From a bacterium (GTDB lineage Bacteria; Zhuqueibacterota; Zhuqueibacteria; Residuimicrobiales; Residuimicrobiaceae), in NCBI GenBank assembly GCA_012523655.1, contig JAAYTV010000230.1, forward strand, positions 1-14,576: a stretch of DNA of 14,576 bases, given 5' to 3'. Within the stretch, counting starts at the first letter, position 1. Each line of letters begins with the position of its first letter. Below the pieces are notes generated by a model that made no database searches, had not been told where the DNA came from, and worked only from the letters and a program-made list of their open reading frames with translations. Shown piece by piece: positions 6,905 to 11,648 of this stretch. A program made the translations under genes and the position numbers.

Positions 6905-9868
6905 TTATTTCAGCAGCAGCATGCTTTTTACCAGAACAGTGGAACCGGCGTTCAATCTGTAAAAATAGATTCCACTGGACAGCGGCACACCGGCGTCACT
7001 CAGGCCGTTCCAGCGGACGCTGTGCTGGCCTGAGGACATTTTAGCGTCCACCAGCGTGCGCACCTTTTGCCCCAGCATGTTGTAGATGCTGACGTTCACG
7101 TCAGCCGCATAGGGCACGGTGAATTGGATGGTGGTCTCCGGGTTGAAGGGGTTCGGATAATTCCTTTCCAGGATGAACTCCTTGGGCAGGCTGGTCGTTC
7201 TCTTCGCAGCGATCCCGGTGGGAGTATACGTGAGCACTCCGCGTGGCGTCAGATCCACGCCCCAGTCATCCAGCGGCGTCTCGGTGCGCACGGCAATGCC
7301 GATCTCGTCGCCGGGCTGCAGCACCTCCAGGCCTTTGTTCTTCCAATATTTTTGAATCGGCGCGATGGGGTGGGCGATTTCGAGAAAATCATATCCCCAC
7401 GCATGCGCATTCCAATATAGCTGGTCGCTGGTCAATGTCGAGTCATCGCTCGAGAGGATCGGCAACAAGCCCACATGCCTGAGCGCGGTGGCGGAATCCG
7501 GACCTGCAAAACCCGATTCATAGATCGTGTAATCCGCTCCGGCATCGGTTTCGCTGACCACTTCTGAAACATCAAAGGCCGAATAGCCCATCTCCTTGAT
7601 GCCAGAGTTGTTGACGCCGCCCATCTCCGTATGCGGCGGGGTGAAATAACCGACACAGCCCCATTCGACATAGGTATCGGCGCCGATCTTGTCCTGATTG
7701 GCAATTCCCTGGCTGGCTAGATAGCCGACCGGAGTGTAGTGCGCTTCGTAATAATGGCTGTTCGCCCCGGTGGTGACGTTGTTATCCAGATCCAGCAGCA
7801 GATCATAATAACCGCGGGAGCGGTTGATCGGCACGCCGTTCAATTCACGCTGATCCGCCATGTTGGGCCAAGCCGGCCCGCCATACAGACGCATAAACCA
7901 GTACAGCATGCCCTCTTCGTGGTTGATGAACGCCTTCACCTCTTTGATATCAACCCGGTCGCTGACCGCGGCGCCGACCTCTGATGGGAAAAAGCCGTCG
8001 ACATTGTCGACGGATTCGATCAGCACAGGATGGGCCTGCCAATCGGTATCATCACCGTCGAATTGAATGCTGGAGGGCCGATTGGTCACGGTGGTGACGA
8101 GCAGCTCTCCGCGCGGCGTCAGATCCACACCCCAATCATCCATGGGGGTTTCGGTTCGCACCGCAATGCCGATCACATCGCCGTCTTTGAAATAGTCGGT
8201 CCCCTTTTTATTTCGCCAATATTCTTTGATCGCGCTGATGGATTGTCCCATTTCCAGGAAATCATTCCCCCAGCCATGGGCGTTGAAATAAACGCGGTCA
8301 TCCACCAGGGTGGCGTCGTCGCTGCCCATGGAGGGGAGCATACCGTCATGTTTGAACGCCTTGGCCGAATCGGGATCCGTGATCCCTGTTTCAAAAATAG
8401 CGTAATCGGCGCCGGCATCGGTCTCGCTCACCACTTCAGAGACATCATAAGCGGAATAAGAGATTTCTTTGATGCCCGAGTTGTTCACGCCGCCCATCTC
8501 GGTATGGGGTGGGGTAAAGTAACCGACACAGCCCCATTCGACATAGGAATCGGCGCCGATTTTGCCCTGATCGGCAATGCCCTGGCTGGCCAGATAGCCG
8601 ACCGGCGTATAGTGGGCTTCATAGTAATGGCTGTTGGCGCCGGTGGTGACATCGTTATCCAGATCCAGCAGCAGATCATAGTAGCCACGAGAACGGTTGA
8701 TCGGCACTCCGTTCAGTTCGCGCTGATCTGCCACATTGGGCCAGGCCGGGCCGCCCCAGAGTCGCATAAACCAATAGATCGCATTTTCTGAGAGGTTGAC
8801 GAACGCCTTCACCTCTTTGACGTCCACATTGTCGGTAACCGCTGCGCCCACCTCGGACGGGAAAAATCCGTCGACGTTGTCCACCGATTGCACCAGAACC
8901 GGCAGAGCCGCCCAATCCGAATCATCGCCGTCAAAGGTGATGCTGCTGGGCCGCACGGGGATTTCGGGGCAGAGCATCTGGCCGCGTGGCGTCAGGTCGA
9001 CGCCCCAGTCGTCCATGGGCGTTTCGGTGCGCACCGCAATGCCGATGACATCTCCGGGATTGAGCACATGCCGGCCTTTATTCTTCCAGTAGTGCTGGAC
9101 CGTCGTCAACTCGATGCCCATTTCGAGAAAATCATATCCCCAGGCGTGGCCCATCCAATAGGATTTGCCGTTCATCAAGCTGGCGTCATCGCTGCCTTCG
9201 ACCGGCAGCGTACCCGACCAGGCGAACGCTTTGGCCGAATCAGGTTTGGCGATACCGGATTCAAATATCGTATAATCGGCGCCGGCGTCGGTTTCACTGA
9301 CCACTTCGGAGACATCATAGGCGGAATAGCCGATCTCCTTGATGCCCGAATTGGCAACCCCGCCATTCTCCGTGTGCGGAGGAGTAAAGTAGCCGACACA
9401 GCCCCATTCGAGATAGGAATCCGCCCCGATCTTATCCTGGTTGGCGATCCCCTGGCTGGCCAGATAACCGACCGGCGTGAAATGCGCCTCATAGTAGTGA
9501 CTGTTGGCGCCGGTGGTGACATCGTTGTCCAGATCCATGAGCAGGTCGTAATAACCGCGGGAGCGGTTGATCGGCACGCCGTTCAATTCACGCTGATCCG
9601 CCATGTTGGGCCAGGCCGGACCGCCATAAACCCTCATGAAAAAGTAACAGACGTTGCCGACAATCTTGGCTTTGACTTCTTTGATATCCACATTGTCCGT
9701 CACTGCAGCGCCGACCTCAGAAGGGAAAAAACCGTCGACGTTGTCGACCGATTCGATCAAGAGCGGTTCAGCCAGCCAGTCGCTATCGCTTCCGTCAAGA
9801 AAAATCTGCGCCAAAGCGGGACTTGCGATCAAAGCCACACAAAACAGTAGCCACCAAGCGTTTCTCAT
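6905..9868 (-). CDS. Secreted surface protein with three tandem 290-residue units and a T9SS sorting domain
   Basis: ATG at 9868 follows AGGAGG (9879-9874) at five bases. A standard signal peptide ends A-L-A at residue 20 or A-L-A-Q at 21. Three highly similar units follow: about 22-309, 310-600 and 601-880. Each opens with F-[LD]-G-x-D-[ST]-D-W or close to it, runs through V-D-G-F-F-P-S-E-V-G-A-A-V, G-G-P-A-W-P-N, the nearly invariant R-E-L-N-G-V-P-I-N-R-S-R-G-Y-Y-D, a D-L-D-N-[DN]-V-T-T-G loop, E-W-G-C-V-G-Y-F-T-P-P, S-E-T-D-A-G-A-D-Y, and closes D-D-W-G-V-D-L-T-P-R-G. The opening D-W and the D-x-D-N-x-x-T-T-G loop point to a CBM9/DOMON-like beta-sandwich; the ligand is unknown. Residues 898-987 are a canonical T9SS type A sorting domain with N-Y-P-N-P-F-N-P (903-910), H-S-V-R-W (949-953), S-G-I-Y-F-Y-R-L (965-972) and K-S-M-L-L-L-K at the end. 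The protein should be exported through the outer membrane and held on the cell surface or released. Confidence 0.93.
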   Translation of the reverse strand: MRNAWWLLFCVALIASPALAQIFLDGSDSDWLAEPLLIESVDNVDGFFPSEVGAAVTDNVDIKEVKAKIVGNVCYFFMRVYGGPAWPNMADQRELNGVPINRSRGYYDLLMDLDNDVTTGANSHYYEAHFTPVGYLASQGIANQDKIGADSYLEWGCVGYFTPPHTENGGVANSGIKEIGYSAYDVSEVVSETDAGADYTIFESGIAKPDSAKAFAWSGTLPVEGSDDASLMNGKSYWMGHAWGYDFLEMGIELTTVQHYWKNKGRHVLNPGDVIGIAVRTETPMDDWGVDLTPRGQMLCPEIPVRPSSITFDGDDSDWAALPVLVQSVDNVDGFFPSEVGAAVTDNVDVKEVKAFVNLSENAIYWFMRLWGGPAWPNVADQRELNGVPINRSRGYYDLLLDLDNDVTTGANSHYYEAHYTPVGYLASQGIADQGKIGADSYVEWGCVGYFTPPHTEMGGVNNSGIKEISYSAYDVSEVVSETDAGADYAIFETGITDPDSAKAFKHDGMLPSMGSDDATLVDDRVYFNAHGWGNDFLEMGQSISAIKEYWRNKKGTDYFKDGDVIGIAVRTETPMDDWGVDLTPRGELLVTTVTNRPSSIQFDGDDTDWQAHPVLIESVDNVDGFFPSEVGAAVSDRVDIKEVKAFINHEEGMLYWFMRLYGGPAWPNMADQRELNGVPINRSRGYYDLLLDLDNNVTTGANSHYYEAHYTPVGYLASQGIANQDKIGADTYVEWGCVGYFTPPHTEMGGVNNSGIKEMGYSAFDVSEVVSETDAGADYTIYESGFAGPDSATALRHVGLLPILSSDDSTLTSDQLYWNAHAWGYDFLEIAHPIAPIQKYWKNKGLEVLQPGDEIGIAVRTETPLDDWGVDLTPRGVLTYTPTGIAAKRTTSLPKEFILERNYPNPFNPETTIQFTVPYAADVNVSIYNMLGQKVRTLVDAKMSSGQHSVRWNGLSDAGVPLSSGIYFYRLNAGSTVLVKSMLLLK
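7229..8068 (-). repeat. Repeat unit 3 of the triple-repeat protein
   Basis: Codes residues 601-880 and leads directly into a short linker and the sorting domain. It shares T-E-M-G-G-V-N-N-S-G with unit 2 but has long identical DNA with unit 1, so the units look like mosaics. Confidence 0.9.
8069..8941 (-). repeat. Repeat unit 2 of the triple-repeat protein
   Basis: Codes residues 310-600. Its protein sequence in the R-E-L-N-G-V core equals that of units 1 and 3, but the DNA carries several silent differences there. The late part (L-V-D-D-R-V-Y-F-N-A-H-G-W-G-N, near 521-535) is the most divergent. Confidence 0.9.
8942..9805 (-). repeat. Repeat unit 1 of the triple-repeat protein
   Basis: Codes residues 22-309. 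It differs from the other units mainly at T-E-N-G-G-V-A-N-S-G (166-175, against T-E-M-G-G-V-N-N-S-G) and carries extra Cys at 74 and 300. A 65-base block at 9549-9613 is identical to 7806-7870 in unit 3. Confidence 0.9.
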
Positions 9869-10070
9869 GAGCTCCTCCTACAAAATGGTTAAAACTGCAG
9901 AGTAAATTGATGGTAGAGCTGAGTCCGCTTTCACCTCCTTTCAAACGGTTTAAACAGCTGTTTGACTGCCTTATGATCGGGCGTTTGCTATTGTGATTCT
10001 GACTGAGGTAAACCATCGAACGCGCGGTTCATTCACAAAGCCTTTCCTCAGCTCTGCGACGCCGTTTGGT
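9869..10070. other. Leader/intergenic gap upstream of the triple-repeat gene
   Basis: This 202-base gap follows the stop of the SurA-like gene. It holds the Shine-Dalgarno-like site at 9931-9941 and the palindrome AAACAGCTGTTT (9952-9963). A second inverted repeat, TCAAAC (9941-9946) with GTTTGA (9960-9965), overlaps that palindrome. No strong promoter or terminator is evident, so whether the triple-repeat gene is transcribed with the genes upstream cannot be decided from sequence. Confidence 0.5.
9931..9941 (-). promoter_or_regulatory. Full-length Shine-Dalgarno sequence without an obvious main gene
   Basis: The minus strand reads AAAGGAGGTGA, matching the expected 16S tail complement over its whole length, yet no start codon lies at normal distance after it. 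A GTG inside it (9934-9932) opens an 18-codon frame whose TAG (9880-9878) overlaps the ribosome binding site of the triple-repeat gene. It may be a leader peptide, a ribosome standby site or chance. Confidence 0.4.
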
Positions 10071-11648
10071 TCAGAAACGTAGCCATTTCATGTCCACGAT
10101 TGGCACCAGTGCCTCGCCGGTAAAATTCTTTCTTACAAAAAACGACGTCAGGTTGGAACGGGCGCTGTCGGATAGCGCCAATTTGCTCAGCAAGGCCTCA
10201 TCGATGAATACCGGGTATCGTTTCTCCAATTCCGTCAACCGTTCCTGCAGCCGTTGCAGGTGCTTTTCGTGCATCAGAAGATTGTGCACCTCATGCTCGT
10301 ACTTGTAAAAGCGGGTAGTGTCCACATCGGCGATAAGGAGCTCGCGCCAGCGGTTGCGGAAAAAGTCATGCATTTCCGCTTCGGAGACCGTCAAATCCCG
10401 CACCGTTTGGGCGCGATAGACGTCATAGGTCCACTTGCGTTCCCAACGGCGCAGATCCTCGACGATGTGCGCAGAATCGGCATATCCCTCTTGCTCTGCG
10501 ATGTGCATAAATTGTTCATTTTTAAACATGGTGCCGATCTCGGTGATCAGCGTCTCTTTGAACTCCTCGTACGAGCGGCTCTGTTTAAGCGGGCGGCGGT
10601 AATAATTCATGTACGCCAAATAGTCCAGCACCGCTTTGGATCCGCCCCGATAGGTTAGCAGCGTTTGATCTTTTAAAGCCCGCAGCTGCTTGAGATAGGC
10701 CTTGGCCGTGTCCGGCGCATTTTGAACCGCCTCCACCACAGAGGTCTCCGGCAATCCCTCCCGGATCCAGTCATACAGAGCGGGCGCCATGGCCTCGACC
10801 ACACCGCCTTTAACCCGGACATCGAGCGGTGTGATCAGAGAATCCATCAGGCTGTGTACGATCCGGTCTGCTTCAATATCGTGAAGCCGGTCGGCCATCT
10901 GCTTTCTTTTCGCGCCGCTATGCAACTCTTCTTCTTTGATCCCCTGACGGTTGATGTCGGTTATCTGCACGAGCGCATAGCCGTTGCCATAGGGGATGGG
11001 ATCAGAGACCTTCCCTATCTCCAGGTCCTTGATCCGCTCAAACGCCTCCGGCTGCAGATCCAGATAGTCGATCCAATCGGTTTCATACTGCCGTTTTCCT
11101 TTTTGCGGCGTCTCCCTGAAAGCCTGTTGTTTGGCGATAAAATCCTTAAGGTCTGTTTTGCGCGCCTGGATCAACGCTTTCTGCGCCTCGTCGAGCGAAG
11201 GCGTCGGCCAGATGATCATGCGCCACTTGATGGTTCCTCTTTGAATCGCCTTCTGCAGCTCGTCTTCGGGAATTTTCACACGGCTGTGAACGTGTTTAAG
11301 GTAAAAAGCCTCTAAAAGATCATTGCGTCGGCGATTAGCCACGCGGGACGCGACATACCGGCTTTTGTGCAGGCCCAGGCGATAGCCTTCATTGGCCAGC
11401 AGCAGTTCTTTGACCATATAGTCCAGATAGGTGCGCCGCGGATCAGGGCCCTGCCGCAGCGGCGCGAAACTGAACTCATAACTGTATTTGAATTCCTCCG
11501 CCGTGATGACCCGGTCTCCGACCTTGGCGAGAACCAGCTCACTCAGCGGTTTGGTTTTTTTCTCTCTTGCGCAGCTGAAAACCATGCAGCCTGCGACAAA
11601 CAAGAGCAACCACCTTACGAGGGTGGCGCCTTCCGAAGGTTGCCTCAT
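10071..11648 (-). CDS. SurA/parvulin-like chaperone lipoprotein
   Basis: The start chosen is ATG at 11648, which overlaps the stop of the upstream surface-protein gene as ATGA. The frame is open further upstream, but that part lies inside the neighbour. The N-terminus has R12-W, a hydrophobic stretch and two possible lipoboxes, V-A-G-C (Cys 21) and V-F-S-C (Cys 26). Residues 38-60 (L-V-L-A-K-V-G-D-R-V-I-T-A-E-E-F) are the typical start of a SurA N-domain. Residues about 140-235 resemble a degenerate parvulin domain: K-W-R-M-I-I-W, then D-W-I-D-Y-L-D-L, the L-E-I-G-K-V-S-D-P-I segment near 209-218 and Y-A-L-V-Q-I-T-D near 224-231. The rest of the 525-residue protein is helical and charged. The role is probably periplasmic folding or escort of exported proteins; isomerase activity is less certain than the chaperone fold. 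Its coupling to the large surface protein suggests that protein is a client. Confidence 0.85.
   Translation of the reverse strand: MRQPSEGATLVRWLLLFVAGCMVFSCAREKKTKPLSELVLAKVGDRVITAEEFKYSYEFSFAPLRQGPDPRRTYLDYMVKELLLANEGYRLGLHKSRYVASRVANRRRNDLLEAFYLKHVHSRVKIPEDELQKAIQRGTIKWRMIIWPTPSLDEAQKALIQARKTDLKDFIAKQQAFRETPQKGKRQYETDWIDYLDLQPEAFERIKDLEIGKVSDPIPYGNGYALVQITDINRQGIKEEELHSGAKRKQMADRLHDIEADRIVHSLMDSLITPLDVRVKGGVVEAMAPALYDWIREGLPETSVVEAVQNAPDTAKAYLKQLRALKDQTLLTYRGGSKAVLDYLAYMNYYRRPLKQSRSYEEFKETLITEIGTMFKNEQFMHIAEQEGYADSAHIVEDLRRWERKWTYDVYRAQTVRDLTVSEAEMHDFFRNRWRELLIADVDTTRFYKYEHEVHNLLMHEKHLQRLQERLTELEKRYPVFIDEALLSKLALSDSARSNLTSFFVRKNFTGEALVPIVDMKWLRF
11645..11648 (-). promoter_or_regulatory. 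ATGA stop-start overlap
   Basis: On the minus strand ATG (11648-11646) of the SurA-like gene overlaps TGA (11647-11645) of the surface-protein gene. No clear Shine-Dalgarno precedes it, so translation probably relies on ribosomes finishing the upstream gene, tying chaperone output to cargo output. Confidence 0.7.

Noticed and set aside
8888..9850. 320-residue plus-strand frame, with similar ones at 8030-8791 and 7739-7984
   Set aside because: They recur at the same place in each repeat unit because they are antisense shadows of the triple-repeat gene.
6905..9868. Tandem repeats considered as a CRISPR-like or satellite array
   Set aside because: The period is about 870 bases and the units are coding in one frame with protein-level conservation.
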